Origin: Billgrantia aerodenitrificans
GTDB lineage: Bacteria > Pseudomonadota > Gammaproteobacteria > Pseudomonadales > Halomonadaceae
Length of the DNA: 64,000 nt
Assembly: GCF_021404405.1 (NCBI RefSeq)
Contig: NZ_JABFTV010000004.1
Span: 1-64,000, forward strand
Reading direction: 5' to 3'
A program made the position numbers and the translations under genes. Shown here piece after piece: positions 24,920 to 35,766 of this stretch (position 1 is the stretch's first letter; each line of letters starts with the position of its first letter). Below the pieces are notes generated by a model, which worked only from the letters and a program-made list of their open reading frames with translations, was not told the origin of the DNA and did not search any database.

Positions 24920-26747
24920 TGCCATCATCCCCTCTTGGGTTGGGATTGAAACCTTCAATATCTCCAGCTGCTTGCCGGTTGGAGTTGTCAATAGCGGACC
25001 TTACCCTGTCAAACAGGTCCGAGACTTGAGCTTCTCCTTCTAGCCTTGAGTCTGCAAGTCCTGTTTGTGATTCAATCCCCAAGCTTTGACTATCATCAGT
25101 GTCTTCTCCTCTTCTAAAGTCGACTTCAGCATAGGCTTCCCCACTGACCTTGACCCCTTCGAAGATATAACGCTTCTCCCTCACGCCATCGCGCGAGCGT
25201 ACCTCCCAGGTCCAGGAGGTGTGAATGGAGCCGCGCGCACCTGCCTGGGCGGAGAGAATGAAGACCCGGCCCTCCACATGGAGCTTGAGTTCTGCCAGGC
25301 CCAGGATCTTCAGCTCTCCGGTGAATTCTTGAGCGATGCCATTGAAGATGGCCTCGCTCGGCTCACCCGAAGCGGGAATCCGGTAGGTGGCCACGCTCTC
25401 CCCACCGCTCCCGTTTACTGTGTGTGTCAACGATCCCATGGCGCTGAGCTGAAGATTACCCTGGATGGTAGCGTTGACGTTTTCACCTGCCTCCATACGC
25501 GCACGGGCATTCTGCACCATATCCCTGCCGGCGGGAGAAAGCAGTGCAGCCGAAACGGCTTCGATCAGGTCGATCCGCCCCGTGACGCCCACGCTCAGTG
25601 TGGAATTCAGACTGCCGATTTTGACTTCCAGGTCCGGACTGCCTGCGACCGGGGCGAGTTCGAATCCCGTTGGTTGGAAGGTGAGGGATTTACTGAGGAT
25701 GACGCCCGAGCCCATGTTCGAGCTGTTGCGCCTGATACCGTCATTTGAGCTTCCCATGGAAATGTACCGATCCATGGTCTGAATGGTATTGACGATCATG
25801 CCCACAAGCCCCGGCGCATCGTTTTCTCTAGGAATGCTCTCTTGAGAATGCCCCGTCGAGTCGGCGCTGCCTTCCAGTGTCAGTTCATAGCGGCCGTACT
25901 GCCCGCTTAGTGTCCCTTTGGCCTCCACCTGAGCGGACACGCCATGGGTCATGAAGGACGTTTCCACGGCCAGGGTGACGTCGCCATCCAGCTTGGTGCA
26001 GGGATAGGGGATGACCGTCAGAGCTTCCTTGACATCCTTGCCCGGCCAGCACTGGTTCGGCTGAAAGCTCGCTCTTCCACCCTGGTTGTTCAGTGCATTG
26101 AGACTCATGAGGCTGTCAAAGGCCAACAGCGCCAGCGTGACGTCGTGAGGAATGAAATCCCCCAGCGCCAAGGCCAGACTCAAGTGCTGCTGATAGGCGA
26201 CGGAAGCTTCGCTGGTACTTTCCGTAATCTGGTGCCGGCCATCCGCCAGTCCACTCGTCAACAGACAGGGTTTATCCGAGCGGCCTGCGAGACAATTTTC
26301 TTCTCCCTCCCAGTTTACCAACACGTCGGAAATGAGCTGAGTGCCTTGCAGTTCGGCAACGACCAGTAGGGTCGTGGCTCCATCGACGGGAGGCCATTCA
26401 ACCTTGCGGGATGGGTGGCTCTTGTCAATCACGCTGCCAGCCTTGATGCAGCATCCGTCGTCCTGCGTGCACTGCACACAGGTGGCCGCAAATTCCGTGT
26501 CTGGCCCATCTTCCTCTGCTGAGCCACTAGTACGAGGAATGGGGCTTTCGGTTAGCGGCTGGCCGCCATTGAGCTGGTAATTCGCGTAGTGTCTCCGTAC
26601 GGTTACCTGGGTTGTTTGGTCGACATTGCCATTCCCGTTTCTAAGCGCATGGCTCATGGACCGTAATGTCTGCTCGGCACTGGTAAACTTGTCCGGCTGA
26701 TGCATGGCCAGGTAGGCAATGTCTTCAATCGTGGGCACATAGCTCAT
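24864..26747 (-). CDS. Putative type VI secretion effector (unrecognised, 627 aa)
   Basis: The gene follows vgrG and the DUF4123 chaperone gene, the usual place for a cargo effector, and overlaps the chaperone stop (26744-26747). No known toxic domain is recognised. The 627-residue protein has no signal peptide. A Cys cluster (Cys90, Cys93, Cys99, Cys100) lies in an acidic linker, and a long region (about 270-560) is rich in alternating beta-like segments and Gly/Ser, such as ELTLEGSADSTGHS and LKLHVEGRVFILSAQAGARG. The C-terminus is acidic and proline-rich (EPDPKEPEWVPF). A membrane-acting or structural effector is possible. The call rests on context, not on a domain match. Confidence 0.55.
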   Translation of the reverse strand: MSYVPTIEDIAYLAMHQPDKFTSAEQTLRSMSHALRNGNGNVDQTTQVTVRRHYANYQLNGGQPLTESPIPRTSGSAEEDGPDTEFAATCVQCTQDDGCCIKAGSVIDKSHPSRKVEWPPVDGATTLLVVAELQGTQLISDVLVNWEGEENCLAGRSDKPCLLTSGLADGRHQITESTSEASVAYQQHLSLALALGDFIPHDVTLALLAFDSLMSLNALNNQGGRASFQPNQCWPGKDVKEALTVIPYPCTKLDGDVTLAVETSFMTHGVSAQVEAKGTLSGQYGRYELTLEGSADSTGHSQESIPRENDAPGLVGMIVNTIQTMDRYISMGSSNDGIRRNSSNMGSGVILSKSLTFQPTGFELAPVAGSPDLEVKIGSLNSTLSVGVTGRIDLIEAVSAALLSPAGRDMVQNARARMEAGENVNATIQGNLQLSAMGSLTHTVNGSGGESVATYRIPASGEPSEAIFNGIAQEFTGELKILGLAELKLHVEGRVFILSAQAGARGSIHTSWTWEVRSRDGVREKRYIFEGVKVSGEAYAEVDFRRGEDTDDSQSLGIESQTGLADSRLEGEAQVSDLFDRVRSAIDNSNRQAAGDIEGFNPNPRGDDGNGKTIWEPDPKEPEWVPF

Positions 26748-28129
26748 GACCGCTCCTCGCTGACGATGGGCCGAAAATTGTCGTTCTGCATCTCACTTTC
26801 CTGATCGCGATACGGTGCCAAGAGGGCATGCCTGATGCGCCCGCGGGGCAGCCACGCCTCCAGCAGGTCGCGCTTTCGCCAGCCGGCCATGTGCGGATGT
26901 TCGAGTATCTCCCTGGCGTCCGGGTGGTGCTGGAGGAAGTCGTCGCCCAGTTCCAGGCAGCACTTCGCCAGGGTCTTGATCTGTTGCTTCGAGACGAGCC
27001 GGTAGGTTTGCCCCAGCCTGCCGGCAGCCTCGACCGCGGCCAGGAGGTCCGCCAGCGGGGTCGTGGCATAGGGTTCCATGAGTTCCCTGGCCAGCTTGCG
27101 CTGTGCCCGGGTTGTCTGCAGGGCGCCGAAACGGGTGAACTCGGTTGGGTCAATGGCGAAGCTGCGCCCGGGGGTGATGGGAGTGGCCTCGCCGTGGCGC
27201 TCGGTCTCGGGGTCATTCAGCGCCAGCCGCAGCAGGCGCCCCTGTACTTCCTGGGGCGTGGCGGCGAAGTGGGGCGGGTCGCTGAGGTTGGCCGCGTCGG
27301 GCACGTTCATCAGGGGCGAGAGTCCGACGATGAGCGTGTCCAGCGGGGCCATGAGGGCGGCCAGTTTCCAGGGGGCCAGCGCCTGGGCCATGTCCAGCGC
27401 CACGCGCGGGTCGTAGAAGCGGAAGTAGACCGGGGCCTGGTCGTTGGCCGGGGTCCACAGCATGGTGAACTTGCGCAGGTGGCTGCGCAGCTGCTTCAGG
27501 GTGGCGTGGGACTGCAGCAGCAGGCCCCAGTGCTGCGCCTGGGGCAGGCCTGCCAGCCAGTGACGGATCTCGCTGTCGGGTTCGAGCCGGACCAGCCAGG
27601 GGGCGATGGCGCGGGTGGCGGCGTCGGTGGTGGCGTAGAGGCAGGCGCTCTGGACCTCGGCAGCGGCGAGCCGTTGCATGGCCTCGCGACAGTTGACGCC
27701 GTCGATCACCGCCCACAGCGGTGGCGAGGTGGGGGTGAAGAGGTCCGCCCAGGCGATCTCGTCGTAGCGGACCGGGGGCGGCGGCGGGCGGGAAGCCTCT
27801 TGTGGCGCTGTGGGTATCGACAGCAGTGGAAGCATCTCGCCGAAGGCTACCGGGGTACGCGGTGAGAGCGCCTCCGCCAGGTCGATCAGCGTTTTCGACA
27901 TGCCTTCGCGGCGAAAGCGTTGCAGCAGGGTTTGCACTGCGTCGAGGCGTTCCAGCGTGAGTCCTTCGCCGTCGAGGGTTTGCTGCAATCGGGTGCGCAT
28001 GTCGTCTTCCGATTCGGCCCGTACCACTACGGTGACCATGGCCTCGTCGGTAGCGGCCTGCCAGCGTCTCGCCGCCGGCGAGCCGGCACGCAGGTGGCAG
28101 CGCCCGGTCCAGTAGTCATAGGACGACAT
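26744..28129 (-). CDS. DUF4123-domain type VI effector chaperone
   Basis: DUF4123 proteins (Tap/TEC) load a specific effector onto VgrG. The 461-residue protein has the domain around residues 135-260, recognisable by PPLWAVIDGVNC at its start and by LLQSHATLKQLRSHLRKFT and YFRFYDPRVAL towards its end. The C-terminal 150 residues (about 310-461) carry a helical extension (LADLLAAVEAAGRLGQTYRLV) of unknown role. It lies between vgrG (three-base gap) and the putative effector (four-base overlap), which strongly suggests that the effector is the next gene. Confidence 0.88.
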   Translation of the reverse strand: MSSYDYWTGRCHLRAGSPAARRWQAATDEAMVTVVVRAESEDDMRTRLQQTLDGEGLTLERLDAVQTLLQRFRREGMSKTLIDLAEALSPRTPVAFGEMLPLLSIPTAPQEASRPPPPPVRYDEIAWADLFTPTSPPLWAVIDGVNCREAMQRLAAAEVQSACLYATTDAATRAIAPWLVRLEPDSEIRHWLAGLPQAQHWGLLLQSHATLKQLRSHLRKFTMLWTPANDQAPVYFRFYDPRVALDMAQALAPWKLAALMAPLDTLIVGLSPLMNVPDAANLSDPPHFAATPQEVQGRLLRLALNDPETERHGEATPITPGRSFAIDPTEFTRFGALQTTRAQRKLARELMEPYATTPLADLLAAVEAAGRLGQTYRLVSKQQIKTLAKCCLELGDDFLQHHPDAREILEHPHMAGWRKRDLLEAWLPRGRIRHALLAPYRDQESEMQNDNFRPIVSEERS

Positions 28130-28132
28130 GGG

Positions 28133-30124
28133 TTACCCTAGCAGCGGGCAGTGGGAGACGAAGGGGCTGCCTTCTCCGGCGGCCGCTTCCAGCACGGCGG
28201 GAATGGGCGGCAGGGCGGCGGCTCCCGGGGAAGCGGAGCCGACGTTGAGATGCGGGGTGACGTCGACGCGACCGTCCGCAACGACCAGCGCGGCACCGCC
28301 CGCCACCAGGGTGATCTTCGCGGCGTCGAGCACGATCTCGCCATCGGCCTTGAGAGTGATGTCGCCCCCGGCGTGGGTCTGGAAGCTGCTGCCGACGCGC
28401 AGGCCGCGTTCGCCGTCGATCTTTTCACTGAGGTTGGCGCCGACGGTGACGTCGCGGTTGCCCTCGATGGTTTCGATGCGGTCGTTGGCGACGGCGAGAG
28501 TGGAGTCGTGGCCGATGGTGGCGCTGTCGTCGTACTCCACGCGCTTCTGCCGCGAGTTCTTGACGTGCAGCTCCAGGTTCTTCTGGGCATGCACGTAGAT
28601 GAACTCTTCGCCGGCCAAGTCTTCGAAGGTCAGCTCGTTGCTGCCCTCACCCTGGTGGGTCTGGGTCTTGATGGTGGTGCGGGTCTTGTGGACGGGCAGC
28701 GGATAAGGCGGTAGGTTCGTCGCGTGGTAGGTACGCCCGGTGATCAGCGGCTGATCCGGATCGCCCTCGAGGAAGCTGACGATCACCTCATGGCCGATCC
28801 TGGGAATCGCCATGCTGCCGTAGCCGCTGCCGGCCCAACCCTGGGCGACCCGGATCCAGGCGCTGGCGGTTTCATCGGGCGCAGCGTCGCGGTCCCAGGG
28901 GAACTGTACCTTGACCCGGCCGTATTCGTCGCAGTAGATCTCTTCCCCTGCCGGCCCGACCACGAAGGCGATCTGGGGGCCGTCGACCCGCGGCTTGGGA
29001 TTGGGCCTGGGGCGCCAGGCGATGTCGCCGGGGGTCAGCAACAGTTCGTTGTGGTAGCGCGTCATGCCCGCGTCGTCGGCCGCCCCCTGCTCACCGTTCA
29101 GGACGATACCGTCCTCTTCCAGGGCCTGGGGCTGCTTGCCGTAATGGGTGACCGCGATCAGTTGCCAGTCGCGGTTGAGGCTGGCGGCATCGTGGTCGGT
29201 CAGCTCGAAGCGAGCGCCGGGGGCAAACTCGGGCAGGTCGCTGATCGCCTCGGCCGTGAGTGCCTCGTGGCGCAGCGACTCGAGGCGCACGCGGGTGAAG
29301 GGCTGGCCGGAGGCATCCTGCTTGTAGCGGCCGGGATAGTCGTAGTGCTCGTAGCCCTGATCGGCGACGCCACGTTGACCGAGTGCTTCCACGTCCTGAC
29401 CGACGTGTTCATGCAGCTGATCATAGGCGGGCTGCTTGAAGGAGTAATCCTTGAGGGTCGCCGAGGAGGGCGCCACCCGGGCGAGCTGGCGCAGTTGGCG
29501 CACGTGCCGGCTGGGCGCGGTGCCGCCGGCGCGGCTGTGATAGGTGCGCGGCCCGAGGTCGCCGAGCACGTGGGGCGCATCGGCGAACACCAGACGATGA
29601 CCGCTGTCGCTGAACTCGTGGAAGTAGCACAGCCCCTCTTCGGCGGCCAGGCGCTCGATGAAGGCCAGGTCGGATTCGCGATATTGCACGCAGAACTCCC
29701 GAACCTCGGGTTCGCGTGTCACGGCGAAAGCGATGTCGTGCAGGCCACGCTCCGCGCACAGGGTCTCGATGATCACCAGCGGTGAAAGCTGCTGGAAAAT
29801 ACGCGAGTTCTGACGCAGCGAGAGACGCCACAGGGAGGGGCGCAGCACCAGCGAATAGAAGGTACGGCGATGGCCGCGGTCGCCGCGGCCGAACTCGCTG
29901 ATCACCCCATGCACCCGGCGCAGCGGCTCGCCGTCCTGCCAGATCGTGAGACAGGCTTCGCGGTCGAGCAGCGCTGCGGCGTCCAGGTCACCGTGGCGGC
30001 TGGCCAGGTTGAGGATCAGTTCGAACGGCTTGGAAAGCGCCTCGCGGTGGATGAAGTCCACCACCGCCACGTCATCGACGCCGGGCAGGGTCAGGGTGAA
30101 CTGCAGTCCGGTTGCGTGCGCCAT
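28133..30124 (-). CDS. vgrG: Type VI secretion spike protein VgrG (TssI)
   Basis: VgrG trimers form the spike that crowns the Hcp tube. The 663-residue protein shows the gp27-like part (about 1-380: FIHREALSKPFELILNLAS, EFCVQYRESDLAFIERLAAEEGLCY), then the gp5 OB-fold (IYCDEYGRVKVQFPWDRD, RVAQGWAGSGYGSMAIPRIG) and the C-terminal beta-needle (FEDLAGEEFIYVHAQKNLE and repeats after it). No extra C-terminal toxin domain follows, so it should act with separate cargo. GGAGG lies just before the ATG. It heads the cargo operon; no structural type VI genes (tssB, tssC, tssF and so on) are in the window, so this is an orphan vgrG module. Confidence 0.95.
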   Translation of the reverse strand: MAHATGLQFTLTLPGVDDVAVVDFIHREALSKPFELILNLASRHGDLDAAALLDREACLTIWQDGEPLRRVHGVISEFGRGDRGHRRTFYSLVLRPSLWRLSLRQNSRIFQQLSPLVIIETLCAERGLHDIAFAVTREPEVREFCVQYRESDLAFIERLAAEEGLCYFHEFSDSGHRLVFADAPHVLGDLGPRTYHSRAGGTAPSRHVRQLRQLARVAPSSATLKDYSFKQPAYDQLHEHVGQDVEALGQRGVADQGYEHYDYPGRYKQDASGQPFTRVRLESLRHEALTAEAISDLPEFAPGARFELTDHDAASLNRDWQLIAVTHYGKQPQALEEDGIVLNGEQGAADDAGMTRYHNELLLTPGDIAWRPRPNPKPRVDGPQIAFVVGPAGEEIYCDEYGRVKVQFPWDRDAAPDETASAWIRVAQGWAGSGYGSMAIPRIGHEVIVSFLEGDPDQPLITGRTYHATNLPPYPLPVHKTRTTIKTQTHQGEGSNELTFEDLAGEEFIYVHAQKNLELHVKNSRQKRVEYDDSATIGHDSTLAVANDRIETIEGNRDVTVGANLSEKIDGERGLRVGSSFQTHAGGDITLKADGEIVLDAAKITLVAGGAALVVADGRVDVTPHLNVGSASPGAAALPPIPAVLEAAAGEGSPFVSHCPLLG

Positions 30125-30473
30125 GACACCTCCCTACGTCCGTGTTGCCGAGCATCGCGTGTACGCCCGATGCTGCATTAGTGGTTGCTTTAGCGAATGA
30201 GAAAAATACCATCCCCTCCCGGAAGCTTCTGTCGTTTTTCTCTGATCAGCGTGTAAGTAATGGCTGACAAAAAGGCGACGACATTGGCTATGCGACAGTA
30301 TCGCAGCGATCTTTTCAATAAGAGTCTTACGACCAAGTGAGGAGAGCATGTCGTCCCTGTTGGCCATGGTTGGCCCGTTACACATGGCACACATTGAGTC
30401 GTGAAGCGCCTGGCAGGAGCGGCGCTGGAGCGAATAACAATCCTGTTGACCTACTGCCCCTCCGGAGAGCGTC
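30125..30473. other. Intergenic region between vgrG and the PQQ alcohol dehydrogenase
   Basis: This 349-base divergent region has no convincing gene. It carries TTACGACCAAG at 30327-30337, related to the boxes before nosP and pedF, and a GGAGAG ribosome binding site before 30474. The vgrG-proximal half is richer in A+T. The boundary between the type VI module and the alcohol locus probably lies within it; no repeat or attachment site was seen. Confidence 0.5.
30327..30337 (+). promoter_or_regulatory. TACGACCAAG box upstream of the PQQ alcohol dehydrogenase
   Basis: TTACGACCAAG shares ten consecutive bases (TACGACCAAG) with the boxes at 5814-5825 and 17976-17987 and lies about 136 bases before the ATG, a distance similar to that before pedF (124). 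Function as an activator site is inferred. Confidence 0.55.
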
Positions 30474-32252
30474 ATGACTCAGTCATTTCCCATCGGCAAG
30501 CTGTCTCGACCGTTTGCCCTGACGGCCCTTGCCCTGGCCATTTCCGCCCAGGCCCAGGCCGTCACCTTCGACGACATGCTCAACGACCACCTCGCCACCG
30601 ATCAGGTGGTCACCAATGGCATGGGCCTGCACGGCCAGCGCTACAGCCCGCTGACGACACTCAATACCGACAACGTTCATCAACTCAGGCCGGTGTGGGC
30701 CTTCTCCTTCGGTGGCGAGAAGCAGCGGGGCCAGGAGTCCCAGCCGCTGGTCAAGGACGGCGTGATGTACGTGACCGGCTCCTACTCGCGTATCTGGGCG
30801 GTGGATGCCTATACCGGTGAACAGATCTGGCAGTACGAGGCGCGTCTGCCGGATGGGATCATGCCCTGCTGCGACGTGATCAACCGCGGTGCCGCCATCT
30901 ATGGCGACAAGGTCTATTTCGGCACCCTGGACGCGCGTCTGGTGGCGCTGGACCGCGAGACCGGCCGGGTGCAGTGGATCAAGCGCGTGGCCGACTATCA
31001 GGCGGGGCACTCTATCACGGCGGCGCCCATCGTGATCGACGGCAAGCTGATCACCGGGGTGGCCGGAGGTGAATTCGGCGTGGTGGGCACGATCTTCGCC
31101 TTCGATGCCGAGACCGGCGACGAACTGTGGACCCGGCCGGTGATCGAGGGCCACATGGGCTACGTCTACGAGAACGGCGAAGCGGTGGAGCACGGCATCA
31201 CCGGCGGCGAGGCCGGGCAGACCTGGCCGGGCGACATGTGGCAGCAGGGCGGCGGCGCCCCCTGGCTGGGCGGCTTCTACGACGCCGACACCCATACCCT
31301 GCTGATCGGCACCGGCAACCCGGCGCCGTGGAACTCTCACCTGCGCCCCGGCGACAACCTCTACAGCTCCTCACGGCTGGCCATCGATCCCGACGACGGC
31401 AGCATCAAGTGGCACTTCCAGGCCACGCCCAACGACGGCTGGGACTACGACGGCGTCAACGAGGTGATCTCGTTCGACTACGAGGATAACGGCAGCGTGA
31501 TCAAGGCGGCGGCCACGGCGGATCGCAACGGCTTCTTCTACGTGCTGAACCGTGAGAACGGCGAGTTCATTCGCGGTTTCCCCTTCGCCGACAAGATCAC
31601 CTGGGCGGAAGGCCTGGACGAGAGCGGCCGGCCGATCTTCACCGAGGGTGGGCGCCCGGGCAATCCGGCCGACGTCGAGGGCGAGCGCGGCGAGTCGGTG
31701 CAAGCCTATCCGGCCTTCCTGGGAGCCAAGAACTGGAACCCCATGGCCTACAGCCAGGACACCGGCCTTTTCTACATCCCCTCCAACGAGTGGATGATGG
31801 ATATCTGGAACGAGCCGGTCTCCTACCGCAAGGGGGCGGCCTACCTGGGCGCTGGCTTCACCATCCGGCCCGCCAACGACGACTACATCGGCGTGCTGCG
31901 GGCGGTCGATCCGCGCACCGGCGAAGAAGTCTGGCGGCATGAGAATCGCGCCCCGCTGTGGGGCGGCGTGATGACCACCGCCGGCAACCTGGTCTTCACC
32001 GGTACGCCGGAGGGCTATCTCAAGGCATTCGATGCCACCACCGGCGAGGAGCTGTGGGGCTTCAACACCGGCTCCGGCGTGGTGGCGACGCCGATTACCT
32101 GGGAGATGGATGGCGAGCAGTACGTCTCGGTGGTATCCGGCTGGGGCGGTGCGGTGCCACTGTGGGGCGGCGAGGTGGCCGAGGTGATCAAGAACTTCAA
32201 CCAGGGTGGCATGCTGTGGACCTTCAAGCTGCCGCGTGAGTACGCGCAGTAA
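30474..32252 (+). CDS. pedH: PQQ-dependent alcohol dehydrogenase, lanthanide-type (PedH/ExaF-like)
   Basis: This periplasmic quinoprotein oxidises ethanol and other alcohols to aldehydes and passes electrons to a c-type cytochrome. The 592-residue protein has a signal peptide (about 1-29) and eight propeller blades. Visible residues are the vicinal Cys132-Cys133 disulfide (PCCD), metal ligands Glu200 (GGEFGVVG) and Asn282 (GTGNPAPWN), and the catalytic Asp324 in WDYDGVNE. The residue two positions on is Asp326. Calcium enzymes such as ExaA have Ser (MxaF has Ala) there, while lanthanide enzymes (XoxF, ExaF, PedH) have Asp. The overall sequence also follows PedH as I recall it. Metal use is therefore predicted, not shown. 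A signature-compatible partner set (PedF, PedBC, MoxJ-like) lies 9-17 kb upstream. Confidence 0.9.
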   Translation: MTQSFPIGKLSRPFALTALALAISAQAQAVTFDDMLNDHLATDQVVTNGMGLHGQRYSPLTTLNTDNVHQLRPVWAFSFGGEKQRGQESQPLVKDGVMYVTGSYSRIWAVDAYTGEQIWQYEARLPDGIMPCCDVINRGAAIYGDKVYFGTLDARLVALDRETGRVQWIKRVADYQAGHSITAAPIVIDGKLITGVAGGEFGVVGTIFAFDAETGDELWTRPVIEGHMGYVYENGEAVEHGITGGEAGQTWPGDMWQQGGGAPWLGGFYDADTHTLLIGTGNPAPWNSHLRPGDNLYSSSRLAIDPDDGSIKWHFQATPNDGWDYDGVNEVISFDYEDNGSVIKAAATADRNGFFYVLNRENGEFIRGFPFADKITWAEGLDESGRPIFTEGGRPGNPADVEGERGESVQAYPAFLGAKNWNPMAYSQDTGLFYIPSNEWMMDIWNEPVSYRKGAAYLGAGFTIRPANDDYIGVLRAVDPRTGEEVWRHENRAPLWGGVMTTAGNLVFTGTPEGYLKAFDATTGEELWGFNTGSGVVATPITWEMDGEQYVSVVSGWGGAVPLWGGEVAEVIKNFNQGGMLWTFKLPREYAQ

Positions 32253-32273
32253 GAGGGGGCGAAAGCGTTGCCC

Positions 32274-32296
32274 GCCGGGCCGCAACCGGGCCCGGC
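32274..32296 (+). other. Hairpin downstream of the PQQ alcohol dehydrogenase
   Basis: GCCGGGCC (32274-32281) pairs perfectly with GGCCCGGC (32289-32296) across a 7-base loop. No T-run follows, so it may protect or pause rather than terminate the transcript. Confidence 0.45.
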
Positions 32297-32500
32297 AGGC
32301 TACTACCAAAGGCCACCCCATCCTCCTTCAAATGAAGTATGGGGCAGGCCTTCAAAGGGTATCTACACTGGCTACAAGACTCGCTTCCTGGCGGGTCGGT
32401 CGAGTGAGCCGGGGCAGTACCCGACAGCACCGACGACCCGAAAGCAAGCAGCCTTTCTCTGCATTGCCGAGCAAGAACAACTCAATCAGGAGCTAGCATC

Positions 32501-34021
<1,521 letters not shown>

Positions 34022-34040
34022 GCCAGCATGTCGTGAACCA

Positions 34041-34074
34041 CGCCGCCCGACCGGGCGGCGTCCTTCCTTTTTTT
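34041..34074 (+). terminator. Rho-independent terminator after exaC
   Basis: CGCCGCCC (34041-34048) and GGGCGGCG (34053-34060) form a perfect eight-base stem with a 4-base loop, followed by a T-rich tract ending in seven T at 34068-34074. Confidence 0.9.
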
Positions 34075-34169
34075 CGAGAGTGGCCCACCACTCCAGGCCC
34101 TGGCGATTGCGTTGATTCCGTCTTCGGCAACTGCCGTCCGACACGACAGGAGATAAGGAGAGCAAGGCT

Positions 34170-35198
34170 ATGGACAAGACGATGAGAGCCGCCGTGGTGC
34201 GCAAGTTTGGCGAACCGTTGGCCATCGAAGAGGTCGAGGTACCGCGTCCCGGTCCCGGCGAGGTGCTGGTCAAGATCGCCGCCTCCGGCGTGTGCCATAC
34301 CGACCTGCACGCCGCCCACGGCGACTGGCCGGTCAAACCCAATCCCCCCTTCATTCCCGGCCACGAGGGTGTGGGACACGTCGCCGCCGTTGGCGCCGGG
34401 GTCAAGCACCTGAAAGAGGGCGACCGCATCGGCGTACCCTGGCTGCACTCCGCCTGCGGCCACTGCGAGCACTGCCTGGGCGGCTGGGAAACCCTGTGCG
34501 AGTCGCAGCAGAACACCGGCTATTCGGTGAATGGCGGCTTCGCCGACTACACCCTGGCGGTGGCGGACTATGCCGGCCACCTGCCGGACAACGTCGGCTT
34601 CGTCGAAATCGCCCCGGTGCTGTGCGCCGGCGTCACTGTCTACAAGGGGCTCAAGGTCACCGACACCCGCCCCGGCCAGTGGGTGGTCATCTCGGGCATC
34701 GGCGGCCTGGGTCACATGGCAGTGCAGTACGCCAAGGCTATGGGGCTCAACGTGGCCGCCGTGGACATCGACGACGCCAAGCTGGCGCTGGCCGAGCGTC
34801 TGGGGGCCAGCGTCACGGTCAACGCGGCCAAGACCGACCCGGTGGCCTATCTCAAGAAGACCATTGGTGGCGCCCACGGAGTGCTGGTCACGGCGGTGTC
34901 GCCCAAGGCCTTCGAGCAGGCTCAGGGCATGGTGCGCCGCGGCGGCACCATCTCGCTCAACGGCCTGCCGCCCGGTGACTTCCCGCTGCCGATCTTCGAG
35001 ACCGTGCTCAATGGCATCACCGTGCGTGGCTCCATCGTCGGCACCCGCCAGGACCTGCAGGAATCGCTCGACTTCGCTGGCGAGGGCAAGGTCAAGGCCA
35101 CGGTGAGCACCGACCGATTGGAGAACATCAACGACGTCTTCCAGCGACTTCACGAAGGCAAGATCGAAGGCCGGGTGGTGCTCGATCTGGCCAGCTGA
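34170..35198 (+). CDS. adhP: Zinc-dependent alcohol dehydrogenase AdhP
   Basis: The 342-residue cytoplasmic NAD-dependent medium-chain alcohol dehydrogenase has catalytic zinc ligands Cys42 (GVCHTD) and His65 (PGHEGVG), with a third Cys in [11 protein letters not shown]. The structural zinc Cys96, Cys99, Cys102 and Cys110 lie in [15 protein letters not shown], and the Rossmann motif in GIGGLGHMA. It matches AdhP, which interconverts ethanol and acetaldehyde. It lies between two terminators and is probably a separate transcription unit that complements the periplasmic route. AGGAGATAAGGAGAG stands upstream of the ATG. Confidence 0.93.
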   Translation: MDKTMRAAVVRKFGEPLAIEEVEVPRPGPGEVLVKIAASGVCHTDLHAAHGDWPVKPNPPFIPGHEGVGHVAAVGAGVKHLKEGDRIGVPWLHSACGHCEHCLGGWETLCESQQNTGYSVNGGFADYTLAVADYAGHLPDNVGFVEIAPVLCAGVTVYKGLKVTDTRPGQWVVISGIGGLGHMAVQYAKAMGLNVAAVDIDDAKLALAERLGASVTVNAAKTDPVAYLKKTIGGAHGVLVTAVSPKAFEQAQGMVRRGGTISLNGLPPGDFPLPIFETVLNGITVRGSIVGTRQDLQESLDFAGEGKVKATVSTDRLENINDVFQRLHEGKIEGRVVLDLAS

Positions 35199-35235
35199 AA
35201 GATTGCTCTCTCGTCGCCTGAGCTGGCGGCGTTCA

Positions 35236-35262
35236 GGCGCGACCTCGGTCGCGCCTTTTTTT
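35236..35262 (+). terminator. Rho-independent terminator after adhP
   Basis: GGCGCGACC (35236-35244) pairs with GGTCGCGCC (35247-35255), followed by seven T (35256-35262). Confidence 0.9.
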
Positions 35263-35340
35263 GCAGCTGATTTGGGCCTAGCCGACAGACCCGCTAGCAT
35301 GGACGAACATCCGTCCAAGCCACCGACGAGGAGAGTCGCC

Positions 35341-35760
35341 ATGTGGCATCAGCAGGAGCTGCGCCTGGCGCCGCGCTCGCGCGGCTTTCACCTGATCACC
35401 GACGAGATAACCAGGGCGCTGGCCGAGTTGCGCGAGGTGAGGGTCGGCCTGCTGCACTTGCAGCTGCTGCACACCTCGGCCTCGCTGACCCTCAACGAGA
35501 ACGCCGACCCGGACGTGCGTCACGACCTCGACGCCTTCCTGCGCGAGCGTATCCCGGGGGATCTGCCCTATTTCCGCCACACCCTGGAGGGGCCGGACGA
35601 CATGCCCGCCCACGTCTGCGCCAGCCTGCTCGGCACCCAACTGACCCTGGCGGTGCGCGACGGCCGCTTGGCGCTGGGCACCTGGCAAGGCATCTGGCTC
35701 GGCGAGCACCGAGACCACGGTGGCGCGCGGCGGCTGATCGCCACGCTGCAGGGCGAGTAG
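35341..35760 (+). CDS. YjbQ/UPF0047 family protein (secondary thiamine-phosphate synthase)
   Basis: This small cytoplasmic protein of 139 residues is a full-length member of UPF0047. Family motifs are [11 protein letters not shown] near residue 17, [22 protein letters not shown] at about 44-65, and the C-terminal [19 protein letters not shown] with the conserved histidines. E. coli YjbQ has a weak thiamine-phosphate synthase activity, and the physiological role is not settled. GAGGAG stands before the ATG. Its stop lies six bases from the convergent SulP gene end. Confidence 0.88.
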   Translation: MWHQQELRLAPRSRGFHLITDEITRALAELREVRVGLLHLQLLHTSASLTLNENADPDVRHDLDAFLRERIPGDLPYFRHTLEGPDDMPAHVCASLLGTQLTLAVRDGRLALGTWQGIWLGEHRDHGGARRLIATLQGE

Positions 35761-35766
35761 CGCGTT

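Noticed and set aside
30190..30475. Possible small genes in the vgrG-dehydrogenase gap
   Set aside because: No ribosome binding site, no family resemblance, and the stretch carries promoter-type sequence.
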